Of a DNA stretch of 64,000 nucleotides, positions 46,922 through 59,705 are shown piece by piece. How positions within the stretch are numbered: the first letter of the stretch is position 1; each line of letters opens with the position of its first letter. Under the pieces are notes generated by a model, which was given only the letters and a program-made list of their open reading frames with translations, did no database searches and was not told the origin of the DNA. The stretch comes from Mytilisepta virgata. Taxonomy: Eukaryota; Mollusca; Bivalvia; Mytilida; Mytilidae. The stretch is from NCBI GenBank assembly GCA_028015205.1, contig CM051514.1, positions 28,102,150 through 28,166,149 on the forward strand, read 5' to 3'. A program made the position numbers and the translations under genes.

Positions 46922-46980
46922 AGTGTTTCAAACCTATTTTTTAACGTATAAATAAAAAGCACATATTTCAGTTTTATTGT

Positions 46981-48820
46981 GTATTATTGATATGTTTGTG
47001 CATGTCACTTGCAATTTAAAAGTAATTCCTTTTTATATCCCACCAATAACTTAAAATTCTATAATGTACCATCAATATCTTACATTTCAATAGGATATTG
47101 AGTGTCTTATACAACTTGCATTTCAGACGAGTCCGAATTATTACATTGTGTGTGGTGAAATACCGGGATTTCCGAGTGAATTCGAATCCGATAATTCACC
47201 CAGTGAAATCGAAATTCATATTTCACTTTAGGAAGTGACGTAACAATTGCCGTTGCCTACGATTTTGCAACTACAATGGTCGATGCGTAGTAAAATAAAA
47301 ACCATAATCCCTTGTATTTTCTCGTTAAATCTTCTGAATACATGGAATATTTCAATGTGATAAACAGAATAACTAATCTCGAAATTCGAAGACCAAAGAT
47401 CTACAACTCGTGACCGAAAATCAATATTTTATTCGAATTAATGGTTCCAGTTTGCTGTATAAATTTATAGATAGGACCATGATCTGACCCGAATCCCATT
47501 TTTTTTTTATTCGAGTTAATGTTTCCAATGTTGATTTGCTGTATGAATGTATAAATCAGACCATGATCGGACCCGGATCCCGTTTCATAAACATTCGTAC
47601 GACTACCATTAGTTGTAAGTGTGATATGATTTTTAGAGTTCAGTGTCTTTGTTGTCTTTGTTCTTTCGACGTCATGGAACAGTTTTTGATCTTAGTCGTA
47701 CGCATATTTTTGACACATGGACCAGAACGTTAGCCTAGAGGTCGTATTGATTATCCGGAAATTTGTGGAAGTTTCCCTTATTGTTGAGGATCTATCATTA
47801 ATTTAAGAAATGGCGAATAGTAATAAAATATTTCATTTCATCTGCTTTCGTGCATGGTATTACAGTTTTAAGTAACATGAGTAAAAATATAAGCTCATAT
47901 CCCTTTGTTGACAATTTTTATTTGACATTACAATCAGTAGATTCCAATTTCGCCACTATATCAAATGATTTTTAAGCTGCCCTTTGGGAAAATTGATTTT
48001 AGAGTGTGAATCGTCTGAGAACCGATATGGATTTTGCACAAAGGATTAATAGAAATTCATAGTATTTTTCATGAGACAAAATGAAAATTCGGCAGACAAA
48101 ATATCAAGTGAATCGAGAAACAAGTTTTCAATAAATTAAATATCCGTTGGTAATTAATTTACATTCCAAGAATTAAAAATATAATCTTTAAAAGTTAAAA
48201 TTAAGGACACTACAGACATAACTAAGACTTCTTTTTATTCAGATGCATCTCTCGAAAGGTGGTAACTTTAATTTCCCAATTGTGAATTACCCTTTCTCCT
48301 GTTGCAATACATTTGTACAGATGTATACCAGCATTGCTGTGTGTGTCGTCTACATTTCTCAGCTAATCCGATATTCTTTGGCATGTGTTCAACGGGAGAT
48401 AATTAATTTTTGTTGTAGGTACCTTCACTGATTTGTGATTACTACCGCATTGGTTTTGTTGGAGTGTATGGTGGGTGTAGTTAAGAATTCAATCTCTGAA
48501 ACTGAACAGACCAAATAAGGTAAACTTGCACTTTTTAGTATGTGAGAAACACCACACCACGAACCGAAACCTAAATGACAATGGCAAATTAACCAGGTGC
48601 ATTTAATATTAACCACTTGAGGCAAGAAGAGAATACATAAACAAAAGGAAATATGAAAAGGTATTGTTTCAAAATCCAAAAGGCAAAGCGAATTTGTGAA
48701 AATATTATCAGATAGAACAAATGCTACAATTTAGGAATAACAAACAAGTAGGTGGAGACATTCCTCTGATGTATCCATGAACACCCTTTCACAATTGTAT
48801 GCTTGAATATGGGCTCATAT
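46981..48820. other. No gene seen
   Basis: Contains an internal duplication of GATAGGACCATGATCTGACC-like and AATCAGACCATGATCGGACC-like sequence (47,470 and 47,557), with nearby TTCGA(A/G)TTAATG and ATTTGCTGTAT. No supported exon. Confidence 0.5.
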
Positions 48821-50088
48821 TTTTTAAATTAAAATTCTTAAACCTTACTGCACATCTATGACCATACTGTATAGAAAAGAAATTGATGACCCTGCTATAT
48901 AGAAATAAAATTCATAAGGCAAAAAATGAAAGAGGAGTTTGGGTCACAAGCTTAAATTCACAACTTCAAAAATCGACCCATCATTTGCAAAATCAACAAG
49001 TTTAAACCTTATTGCACATATACATACAGTGTATAACAATACTGTATAGAAAAGTATGCCTAAGTTTTAAAAATAAAAATTCTAAACTCTGATAGACGTG
49101 GGAAACAGATGGGGTCGGTAACAATTTCTTCGAACTTTCATCGACATTTTTCTAGCAAAGCGGTTTAAAATTATTCTTTAAGGAAATGCCATTAAATCAG
49201 AAAATACACAGATCTGTTGACCTTGATACTGCAAATCATTCTTAAAGGATTCCAGGCAAACAGGAATACCCTATTGAACAACCTACGAGAAAATTATGAG
49301 GGTATCACCACAACATCACATCTTTAACCAGTTTTAAGAAGAGACGAGGTAAAAAAAAATTATATAGAGTATATGTCCTCCATTGTGTTGGCTCGTCAAC
49401 ATTCAAAAAAGTTTTGTCATTGAAACTGTGAAAAAAAAGAGTGGAAGGCATTTATTATTTAATAATGTTGCAATTTGTTTAACCTTAAGCCATTTTTAGG
49501 GCCAGATTGACTTGACTAATCAAGATCCTTTAGACAAATGGGTTGAAAGTTTTGTTTTAAAACGTCATAAAAACTTGACATTCCGAAAGCCCCACCTGCG
49601 AAAAATGTACGATAGAAATGACCAAAGGCAAGACTTTATACTCAGATTTCTCCACTGAAAATAATAGTACAAACCATTCAAGATTGTTTACATAATTTAT
49701 CGTCAATTAGTAAAATTGCCAAAAATTGAGCACTGGTATGAAGGGTCTACATGTAATCCGTAAAAAGAAACAAGAAAAGAAAAGAAAATGATAAGTAAAT
49801 ATCCGTTTGTATGGGTTTGATTTTAATGATACATCTGAGTAATATCTGAATAATTGATATAAGTGTTATTATATAGTATAACGGTCCTAATAACCGTCGT
49901 TTCAAACCTAAAAAGTTCTAACATTTTCTCGTTTTATTCGTACTGATTAATTGTTTCAACAGCATGTACCTAGTTCCTTCCAACTGAATGCAATGTCTTT
50001 TTAAATCCTGAAATTTATTTATATATGTGACCTGATAAAGAAAATGTACGTCACTAAATGAATATAGCAATTGCTATTACATCTATTC
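48821..50088. repeat. Duplicated block D2, copy 2, with family A repeats
   Basis: Partner of 12,780-13,985 in the same orientation. The left part has two family A copies (AAACCTTACTGCACATCTAT and AAACCTTATTGCACATATAC). Neither block has an intact frame of length. Confidence 0.78.
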
Positions 50089-50207
50089 AAGGATTAACAG
50101 TCTATGAAAAAATAATCTCAATCACGTGGTGCACTCTGTTATTTGAAAGTGTGCACCATGTGCATTGAGGTTATTTCGAATAGAAAACAAAAATACTGTC
50201 AATCCTT
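50089..50207. mobile_element. Small foldback (MITE-like) element
   Basis: The 119-bp segment starts AAGGATTAACAGT and ends ACTGTCAATCCTT. The inner arms also pair (TAATCTCAATCACGTGGTGCA with TGCACCATGTGCATTGAGGT), with only a few unpaired bases at the centre. It sits at the right edge of block D2 copy 2 and is absent from copy 1, suggesting insertion after duplication. Confidence 0.72.
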
Positions 50208-52277
50208 ATAATTTAATTCAAACGGTTGTTTTGACGTCTAAAACGTCGAGATTCCCTTTTGTTCTATAATTTTGATATATTTTCCAGCTATAAGTGTAAA
50301 TTGAATAAAAGAAAGATTACAAAGTTGAACTGGTGACTTCAGACTAATATGAAAATGCACTTATAAATAATTGTAATCTCTGGCCTATATAATTGTACGG
50401 TTAGTTATTTTCATTCTTATTTTTGACAATTGAACTTGTGTCTTTATATGACCTGCATAGCACATGTGACCTTGGCAGCACATGTCCGTTACATGTACAC
50501 TTTTGAAACTGCAACTCTTTCTAAAACAGTAAATATTTGAATTATCACTAATGAAAGACATTTTCGCCTCCTATTTAATTTAATATATTTTTTTTCGGGA
50601 TTATGTTTGTAGTTTCATCATAAAAAAAATATAATTTCTCTGTTATGGCTTCGAACACATATGTTTTATATTGCTCTTCATTAAATCTAGCTTGTGGCGG
50701 CGTGTATTGTAATTCTTAGGGCTATAATCCAATACACATTATTGACGATCTTTGCGAATAGAAAACTTAATAATGATATCAGCATAATTTTTTTGTTTGT
50801 TAACATAGAAATGCATTGAAATCAAACGTTAACGATAAAAAGTAGGTAAATATACTTAAAATTAAAATATAAATGGTTAAGTGTGAATCAAATACAGGGG
50901 AAAGTGACCCTACCCCCTTAAGTCATTTGATATAGTAAAAGGTTAACCCGCATGGGGATTTTCATGGGGATCTTTGAATATTGTTGTATATAATTGTATT
51001 TATATTGTAATATAAAGTTAGACGTGACATTAACCTTAGTTATCTGGAAACATGTTAGATTTTTGTTATTCTTTGAATAAATATTTCTTCCTATTTTTTT
51101 GTTGTATAACGGAATCAGAATAAAAAAGTATTAACCGAGTTAATTTGCAGCATCTTATTCGGAAACACTTAAAATTCTCGTCTTCAGTAAACTTTTGTTT
51201 GGGGAAATTCGAGACTGTTAACATGAGTCACTTCAGCTTCTGTGTTGCAATGTTACTCACGTAGGTATTTCGAACATTTCGCGACAATGTTCAGGTTTTA
51301 TAATACGAGTGACACGAAGACTATGAAAGCTAATAACAATGTTAAAATTATATAGCGGTGCAGAAAGAAATTGAATTTAAAGAATAAAATCGATGACAAT
51401 GATACAGATACATTGTACATACAATTATGGAAACTGAGGTTTAAGGAAAATTAGACGTTCTACAGAACGGTACAACTCTAAAATGTGCGAAAAAAGGACT
51501 GTTGCTTTGTGTTTAGTGTAGATTTATTGGAAACGTAAAAGAAAAAATAACAGGAAGAAAGATTTTGTTTTCTGTTTAGATTATTTAGTTTAAGTGTAAG
51601 ATTTTTTTCTGGTTTTACTAAGGCCATTTCCACACTGTTCATGTAAATCATGCAATGTTAAAGTACTACAAAAATACTCATTATTTTTTCTAATCTTATT
51701 GATATCCTGTGATGAATAGTGTTATTTCTACCAAAATATTATTAATATTTGTGTCTCTTTCTAATAGAAAAGCATTGGTAATCGTTCTTATAAAAGTGGT
51801 TAAACTAAATGTACTTACAATTTTAAAATGTTCTAAGCCACAATATGAAAATTCAACGTTTCTTATTGTTTTATTATTGTGTGCCACATCAACAAAAATT
51901 GGTATTATTACAATATTCATTTATAATGAAGGTGCGAGAATTTTATGTTTTGCATAATCAAAATTTGATAGTAAATGTAATATTTTAGCTTAAATTAAAA
52001 CAAACTTCCCTTAGGATTTTATGTTAAAGTAGTGTAAATTTTTACAACTTTACTATTTTATCCAAAAGTACATCAAAGAATCCGAAATTTGGAAAAATCA
52101 ATAAGACAAGTTAATGGGGAAAATTTTTTAAAATCTTTTATTTTTCAGAATTAATTTTAAAAGTTTCCGAATATAAAGGAGAGTGTCAGTACAAAGAGGG
52201 ATAACTCTAACATTTATTTATTGTACATCTTATTACAAAATTGGCGCCACAATTATCTCCCTTCCATAACAAATACT
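50208..52277. other. No gene seen; upstream region of the 52.3-kb gene
   Basis: A segment at 51,130-51,190 (TTTGCAGCATCTTATTCGGA, AAAATTCTCGTCTTCAG) repeats 32,290-32,350. Close to the 52.3-kb start are AGGGATAACTCT (52,197) and AATTATCTCCCTT (52,251), a common bivalve motif in inverted orientation. No TATA box was found. Confidence 0.5.
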
Positions 52278-52917
52278 ATGGCATCGTTGAGAGGTAAAAG
52301 ACGACGTAGTTCGCCAATAAACTACAAACTGCTGCACGAGATAGGTAAAAGAAAAAAAGTGCAACAGTGTGCAACGTCTGACAGCTCATCAGAAAGCTCG
52401 AGTGATGATTCCAGTTCGGAGTATGAGTTTGAGGGTGTTGGGAGGCCTTCGACAGGGGTACGAAGATCACCGCTTCAAAGAGATGACAAAATGAATGAGA
52501 CAGCTGACGATAGTGAAAGCGACAGTAGCTCTGAATCAGATGAATCATCTGATAATATCCATAGTCAAAAATCTGATAATGATTTTATGCAAAATTACAT
52601 GTTTCCCAGTGATTCGGAAAGCGAGTCGCACGATGACACTTATGATGAAGGACTTCCAAGATTTGAGAAACCAAGAAGAAACAACAGTTTTAATCCCGCA
52701 GAACTTTATAACACACATTTTTCAGATACGGATGACAATGATTCTGCAGATGACTTGAAAGGATTTGTTTCCGATTGGATGAACAGTAATGACTATCCTA
52801 AATCAGACGAGAACGGCAATTTTAATAAACGTAAGGGTGCTGGACCAGGAATTGACGAATTTACTAGCTCAAAGACTAACAAACTAACAACTGCTGTGGG
52901 TGTACCTTGTAAACCAG
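52278..52917 (+). CDS. Acidic serine-rich protein, first coding exon (partial)
   Basis: From the first ATG (MASLRGKRRRSSPINY) the exon encodes 213 residues and ends at CCAG followed by GTAAGG, a near-consensus donor, leaving phase 1; the frame would stop two codons into the intron. The N-terminus has two basic clusters (GKRRR, GKRKK) resembling nuclear localisation signals. It then has long Ser/Asp/Glu tracts (SDSSSESSSDDSSSEYEFE; ESDSSSESDESSD; SDSESESHDD), typical casein kinase 2 substrates, and a less repetitive C-terminal part (FEKPRRNNSFNPAELY, DLKGFVSDWMNS). Composition and codon use are unlike the surrounding AT-rich repeats, so this is likely a real host gene with a nuclear product. 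The family is not recognised and no later exon is identified. Confidence 0.75.
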
Positions 52918-53292
52918 GTAAGGAATAGTCTTGTGTTTTTTTTTTACAATGTCCCATTGGTAACCCCAGTACTTATTCGGGTTGCATCTAGATTTAATGT
53001 TTGTAGTGTACCTAATTTGGCGGGAATCGTCCAAGATTGTGATCATCAAATTTATCAAAAGCTTCTGATGAAATCTACTTAAGTGTTTTGTAAGTGATGT
53101 TCATAACTACTGTTAAAGCATAAAATTATGATAATCATATAATAATGTTGTCATGAATGTTCAGATTGTCATTGCAGTGGAGATATAAAGATATGGTAAT
53201 GTGAACTCCTCGGTATTTATCATAGTTGCATGTACACTTACATGTAACCAGGAACAACAATGTCAATGAAAATTGTTCTGGAGTATTGAATT

Positions 53293-55174
53293 CACTAAGA
53301 ATCATTTTTTCTTAGTTTGCTCGTCACAACTTTAAGATTAGGGGTAACAGGGTTAGTTTTTAAGATGTTACACATTATTCTAAGCTTGTGAGAATTATAT
53401 TAGGCTGTTTCCTTTTAGGTTAAGGTGTTGCCCCTAATATTTATGCGTGAGGATTATTCTAAGGTTGTTACTAGAAATATTAAGCATTGTGAGGATTATT
53501 TTTTTACCCCCTGGGGTACTCCTGACCACTCATCCATGCGGACATATGATTGGTCAGTTGTTTCTGATATGACTGAAGGCACGTGATTGGTCTTTTGTCT
53601 CATATTATTGTTTATGGATAAGACTGAATACACATTCACGCTGGTCAATACACGTTCGTTTTTAACACAATCCTAAACCAATTTCGTTAAAATTAATTTA
53701 CTCAATAATCAAAATCAATACTTTTGTCCACTGTCGATTTTAAAAAAAAATAATCGGAAATGAGAAATGTGTAGTTAATAAATTCGTCACACACAGGTAA
53801 GTATTACAACAGAGTGTTTCCTATAGACTGAATACACGTGACCGACTTAATACCCGTGTGGTCAATATACATGTATACGATCCGTTTACTCCATAACAGC
53901 ATCAATATTGTTGAGGTCCACTGTCAATTTTTAAAAATAATGATATATTGACTCTGTTGAACCTGGGCATCCGTTGTCAGGTGAAAGTTCGTTAATTGAC
54001 TGAAAAAAAAAACACGGTTCAACTTGGTGGTCAGCAGATCGATATAACAAAACGGGTTAAAAACTTTCCATCTGTCTTTATCTATAGTTATTAATTTCAT
54101 TCCAGTCTTTTTCATAATTATTAATTTCCTTTGATGTCAAGTGTTTTTTACGTTCATATATCATAGTTTTTATTCTATTTTCATTGTACATGTAATTTAT
54201 GCTAATGAATCAATGTTGTATATGTTGTTATATCTTGCCCCTGTGAGGGCCCATGATTGGAACAATAAAATATTCTATTCTATTCTATTCTATTCTATAT
54301 TAGTGTCAGTGTAAATAAATGGGTCATCATGTAGACAATAATTAACAACTATCTAGACCGCGCGGTACATAGATCAAGGTATTTTCAAATTGATTGTTTA
54401 TACCTGCATTATGTAGCTGTGACAAAAAAAAAACACAAAATTCTCGTGCAAAACTGGCGGGAAAATGTACGACAGTATGATAAAATCTTCAATCAATTCA
54501 ATTTAGTTTATTTTGTTAAAGTAATTTTTATGTCATAAAAAGACCGACATACGGATGTTCGGGGAAAAAATATTTTGACTTCGACTTCACTTACTATGTC
54601 CTCCTTAGTTAAATACAAAAATGTTAAGATACACGTAGTTTTATTATATCACTATGGTAAACGAACATTTTGTTTTTGTAATAATATATTCACTAAATTT
54701 GTACAATTTTCCAATCCTCATTGTCTCTCGTTTATCTTATTTTTTTCTGTTACTTTATTCAGTATATAATGTATCTTTCAAAAATTAGAATACTGCACAC
54801 TTTGCATATTTTCTATATAATGAGAATATTCAGAAATTCTGAGGTCCCTCTTTATAGATTTTTATGGTCTTGACAATGTATATTTTTATTTCTAAACTTT
54901 TGCAATACTGAACAGCTTGACGTCTAGCAGATAAGAGGAAGGTATACAGATACATGTATAACAAAACTTGGTAAATGTATAATAAACACGAGTGTCAAAA
55001 TTAATCTGCCCATTACCTTAAAACAATTCAAGCGAATCTCCTTGTTATTACTTTTAAAACAACAACTTGTTGACAAGTTAATTAACAGGTGGATAAATTA
55101 ATGTACACATGTATCAAACATTTATGATCCAAAGGATATTGAGTTTTTCAACTAATTATCGGTATTTAAAAATC
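53293..55174. repeat. Long inverted repeat, left arm
   Basis: Pairs with 57,030-58,784 almost throughout. The outer end reads CACTAAGAATCATTTTTTCT, and the complementary end at 58,784 reads GATTCTTAGTG; the inner edge is GGTATTTAAAAATC. Visible segments look roughly 90% or more identical. The left arm is longer mainly because of the insertion at 54,162-54,297. No continuous frame spans the arm. Confidence 0.9.
54162..54297 (+). mobile_element. Retroposon 3' tail with (ATTCT)n, inserted in the left arm
   Basis: Absent from the right arm, where CGTTCATATAT joins directly to TGGTGTC on the complementary strand. The inserted DNA ends CCCATGATTGGAACAATAAA followed by five ATTCT units (54,272-54,297), as in 5'-truncated non-LTR elements with short microsatellite tails. 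It inserted after the arms were formed. Confidence 0.7.
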
Positions 55175-57029
55175 ACAATTTCTTTAATGAATATTACGCA
55201 ATATATATTTTCCAGTTGTTTTTATGGTGTCTTCCCCCATTTCCACTTTTTAAAAATCACTATTCCTTCTATTCCCACATGCAATTAACAATAGATGTTT
55301 TGATAAATAATTTGTTTTAATTAAAAATTCACCTAAGATTTACCTGTATTTTTCAAAAGAAAACATATTTCTTACACTGTTTAAGTATAATATTTTTTTT
55401 TTAAATTTAAAACATTGTTTATTTGTAATATGTTTTTTTTTCTTCTTCAAAGAAATACTTAAAAATAAAGAATTAGTCAGATGAATGGAAGTAAGATTAA
55501 AAAATCATTGAATTTGTAAACTTAAAAATTTGTCATCCAAACAAATAAATTGATGATAGATAATATTATAACAAAATATAATATTAAGGCTTGGACCAAT
55601 AATTAAAGATATGAAATAATAGGTGACAACTGTTCACTTTACATCTAAGCATGAACAATAAACGGACAGCAATCATATTTGATTAATTTTTAACTGACTG
55701 AGTTATCCAAGATGAAAAAATCAGAAAAAATTTTCAAGCTAAGAACTTTACTGACAAATACTTACTCAGCTGAGAACCCCAAGCTTTATGATCTCCAAGC
55801 TAAAACTTAATACGTAATTAATACTTTTATGCACATGCACATTGCTACAGGATGACCTTCTTCTCCTCCTGCGAAAAGATGCATATTGGAAAAACTGGAA
55901 CACTCACTTTCTCACAGATTTAAAATGAAAAACCCAGGAGTGGAAAAATTCCTTAAATAATTCGGAAGCAATATCATCCTAAATGATAGTCGCCATCATA
56001 ACCTAGACCAGACCAGATATGCACATTGGTATCAATTATTTTTTTCATATACGCTTGTGTATAAATATGACATTTGTGCCGATTTTGAAAAATACATATG
56101 TTACTGGTCACTTTTGCACCGAAAAAATGTTTTAAAGTATCTTGTAAGCCTATATATAGCAGGGTATTAGTCTGATACTGTTTTATATTTTACTCGTTAT
56201 GTTAGTAGACAATTAATGCAAATATGTTCCTGACTAATGGGACAGACGCAAAAATTCGGTGGCCTAAGCATGGTTTCAAAGAATGACTGTGTTACCCGTA
56301 ATTTCATATATATCTTTGGAATAAATACACATAGAAGGTCTAACAGTGGATTTCGGGAATTTTAAATAATACCAAAACATTGCCTACACAGATTCAGATT
56401 CAGATTCAATATATTTTATTAAAGTCTCATTACTTGTAAAACATTACAATACCATACAATGATAACAAAATTGTATACAAAATCGAAAAGATTATAATAT
56501 ATCTGAAATACAAGTGCCATTCTATAAAGAATAATGAGAGACTGTAGAACACAATTATACATTAAGACATAAAAATATATCAGTAAGGCACTTAATTAAA
56601 AAGGATTAATCATGAGTATAAAATGCTAAGTTTATTACAGCAGGTTTTGGCAATTATGTCAAGGTTGTCAGCTACTACTTAATAAAAGGTAAATAAATTT
56701 ATCGTTATCACATTAACATTATAAGATTGAGTTTCATAAAACAAGTTTTCACGTAGATCTGCATTTGAGGGCAAACTTATAACACATGTTGCTCATCTTC
56801 AATTTCATTATTAGTTTTACTTAAATACATCTCTGTTTCAAAAACATGTTTGAGCAATTTATAAGTTCTTAACTTATTACCAACATTCTGAGACAAAATT
56901 ATATTTTGTCAATCTATTTATATTTTATCCCCATCAGAACAATAATTTCGAAATGCAAACCACTGGAAAGTATGTTGTCAAAGCTACATTTTCTTTAATT
57001 GCGTAAAGTTTGTATAACTAAAAAAATAA
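55175..57029. other. Spacer of the long inverted repeat
   Basis: This 1.86-kb unpaired segment shows no transposase, exon or RNA gene. A retroposon tail on the minus strand is present at about 56,390-56,470: (GATTCA)n followed by AATATATTTTATTAAAGTCTC, i.e. an AATAAA-like end with a TGAATC microsatellite when read in reverse. Confidence 0.6.
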
Positions 57030-58784
57030 GATTTTTAAATACCGATAATTAGTTGAAAAACTCCTTTGGATCATAAATGTTTGATACATGTGTACATTAA
57101 TTTATCCACCTGTTAATTAACTTGTCAACAAGTTGTTGTTTTAAAAGTAATAACAAGGAGATTCGCTTGAATTGTTTTAAGGTAATGGGCAGACTAATTT
57201 TGACACTTGTGTTTATTATACATTTACCAAGTTTTGTTATACATGTATCTGTATACCTTCCTCTTATCTGCTAGACGTCAAGCTGTTCAGTATTGCAAAA
57301 GTTTAGAAATAAAAATATACATTGTCAAGACCATAAAAATCTATAAAGAGGGACCTCAGAATTTCTGAATATTCTCATTATATAGAAAATATGCAAAGTG
57401 TGCAGTATTCTAATTTTTGAAAGATACATTATATACTGAATAAAGTAACAGAAAAAAATAAGATAAACGAGAGACAATGAGGATTGGAAAATTGTACAAA
57501 TTTAGTGAATATATTATTACAAAAACAAAATGTTCGTTTACCATAATGATATAATAAAAAAACTACGTGTATCTTGACATTTTGTATTTAATTAAGGAGG
57601 ACATAGTAAGTGTAGTTGAAGTTGAAGGCAAAATATTTTTTCCCGAACATCCGTATGTCGGCCTTTTTATGACATAAAAATTACTTCTACAATATAAACT
57701 AAATTGAATTGATTGAAGATTTTATCATACTGTTGTACATTTTCCCGCCAGTTTTGCACGAGAATTTTGTGTTTTTTTTGTCACAGCTACATAATGCAGG
57801 TATAAACAATCAATTTGAAAATACTTTGATCTATGTACCGCGCGGTCTAGATAATTGTTAATTACTGTCTACATGATGACCCATTTGTTTATACTGACAC
57901 CAATATATGAACGTAAAAAACACTTGACATCAAAGGAAATTAATAATTGAAATGAAAAAGACTGGAATGAAATTAATAACTATAGATAAAGACAGATGGA
58001 CTTTGAAAACAAAGTTTTTAACCCGTTTCGTTATATCGATCTGCTGACCACCAAGTGGAACCGTTTTTTTTTTTCAGTCAATTATCGAACTTTCACCTGA
58101 CAACGGACGCCGAAGTTCAACAGAGTCAATATATCATTATTTTTAAAAATTGACAGTGGACCTCAACAATATTGATGCTGTTATGGAGTAAACGGATCGT
58201 ATACATGTGTATTGACCACATGGGTATTAAGTCGGTCACATGTATTCAGTCTATAGGAAACACTCTATTGTAATACTTACCTGTGTGTGACGAATGTATT
58301 AACTACGCATTTCTCATTTCTGATTATTATTTTTTTAAATCGACAGTGCACAATAGTATTGATTTTGATTATTGAGTAAATTAATTTTAACGAAATTGGT
58401 TTAGGATTGTGTTAAAAACGAACGTGTATTGACCAGCGTGAATGTGTATTCAGTCTTATCCATAAACAATAATATGAGACAAAAGACCAATCACGTGCCT
58501 TCAGTCTTATCAGAAATAACTGACCAATCATATGTCCGCATGGATGAGTGGTCAGGAGTACCCCAGGGGGTAAAAAAATAATCCTCACAATGCTTAATAT
58601 TTCTAGTAACAACCTTAGAATAATCCTCACGCACAAATATTAGGGGCAACACCTTAACCTAAAAGGAAACAGCCTAATATAATTCTCACAAGCTTAGAAT
58701 AATGTGTAACATCTTAGAAACTAACCCTGTTACCCCTAATCTTAAAGTTGTGACGAGCAAACTAAGAAAAAATGATTCTTAGTG
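57030..58784. repeat. Long inverted repeat, right arm
   Basis: Reverse complement of 53,293-55,174. Landmarks in order are GATTTTTAAATACCGATAAT, TTGATACATGTGTACATTAA, CAACAAGTTGTTGTTTTAAA, CATGATGACCCATTTG, ACCCCAGGGGGTAAAAAAAT-like, CTAACCCTGTTACCCCTAAT and the outer GATTCTTAGTG. It lacks the (ATTCT)n insertion. Confidence 0.9.
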
Positions 58785-58879
58785 GAATCAGTTTGTGAAT
58801 TGGCTTATTGTTAGTTTTTGAGGACTGCATATATCATTTTTAAGTGAGGTCACATTGAAGGCTTTCGGTTTTTAAGTTT

Positions 58880-58994
58880 GGTTAATATAGCTCAGAGCTC
58901 CAGGTTAATATAGCTCAGAGCTCCAGGTTAATATAGCTCAGAGCTCCAGGTTAATATAGCTCAGAGCTCCAGGTTAATATAGCTGAGAGCTCCA
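58880..58994. repeat. Minisatellite, 5 x 23 bp
   Basis: Four identical units and a fifth with one change (GCTGAGAG for GCTCAGAG). Each unit carries GGTTAATATAGC and the palindromic-looking CAGAGCTCC. It lies 96 bases outside the right arm of the long inverted repeat. Near-perfect identity indicates recent expansion. Confidence 0.95.
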
Positions 58995-59705
58995 GATAGA
59001 TTTCATCAATTAGGTTATTTACTCCTGTCTTTTTTAATGAAATAGGTGAAAGTTTTTTCCATTTGAGTTGTGATTTCAGCTTCACTCCTGATCAATATTT
59101 TTTTCAAGCAGATATCTATTGGGTGATTCCGACAGCTTTCAATTTCAATGGTAATCATGGGAAAGCTGATGTGATAAATGTTTCTAATACACAACAAAAT
59201 CATTGAAAATACAGATATTTGATACCAACCAAGAGAATACACATGGCTTGAGGTCATTTATCATTTCAACTTTTTTTAAACTGATACATATCATGTGACA
59301 TATATAACAAGACGAAAAATTAGCTAGTGGGGAACCAGATCCAATCATATTCAAAATTAAATTTCTCAGTATAAGGGAGCACATGGTTTGATCCTCGGTA
59401 GACAAGGTCGACTCCGAGAGATTCCGAAAGTCTTAATTGTTTACTTCTGATGATATTTTAAAATAGGTTTTTTAATGCCAATTAAAGTAAAAGACATGGG
59501 TAAAAACGTATGGGCCTCCTGTTTATTTGCGTAATTAGTCAAATATAATGGGTGATCAAGCGCTTGACCATAATTTGTATCAACTTTTAACTTATCTGGA
59601 GCTCTGTTGAACACATTAGCTTTTCCTTGCTGTTTAAGAAAACACTAATTTTCGAGTTGGATAATATTTTGAAATTAATTGATGGACTGTTTTTAAGTGA
59701 GGAAA
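58995..59705. other. Upstream region of the 59.7-kb gene
   Basis: No exon is seen. CTCGGTAGACAAGGTCGACTC and CGAGAGATTCCGAAAG lie at 59,393-59,430. No TATA box stands out near the ATG, and the transcription start is not determinable. Confidence 0.45.

Larger units (their letters stand above)
44779..46980 (+). repeat. Inverted duplicate of the glycine-rich locus (partner 24,535-22,400)
   Basis: Collinear on the plus strand with the minus strand of 24.5-22.4 kb. The order is intron end (TTTAAGTAATCTGGTTTAGT), acceptor, signal peptide, Gly repeats, FQVV stretch, GATGATACCCTTGAGGAAAT-like segment, TATTGTTTTTTGATA, GATTATGAAAGATGTGAGCA and AATAAA. It includes a poly-T tract at 45,660-45,681. Confidence 0.78.

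Noticed and set aside
52276..52548. 90-codon minus-strand frame opposite the acidic exon
   Set aside because: Antisense by-product of Ser/Asp codons; the plus strand has the start context and splice donor.
53343..53360. Sequence TAGGGGTAACAGGGTTAG resembling a homing endonuclease (I-SceI) recognition site
   Set aside because: About 15 of 18 positions agree, but it lies in repeat DNA present in both arms, with no intron or endonuclease gene. Most likely coincidence.
53293..58784. Assignment of the long inverted repeat to CACTA-class transposons
   Set aside because: Ends read CACTA/TAGTG but there is no 3-bp target duplication at the exact ends, no transposase and no subterminal repeat signature that I can verify.
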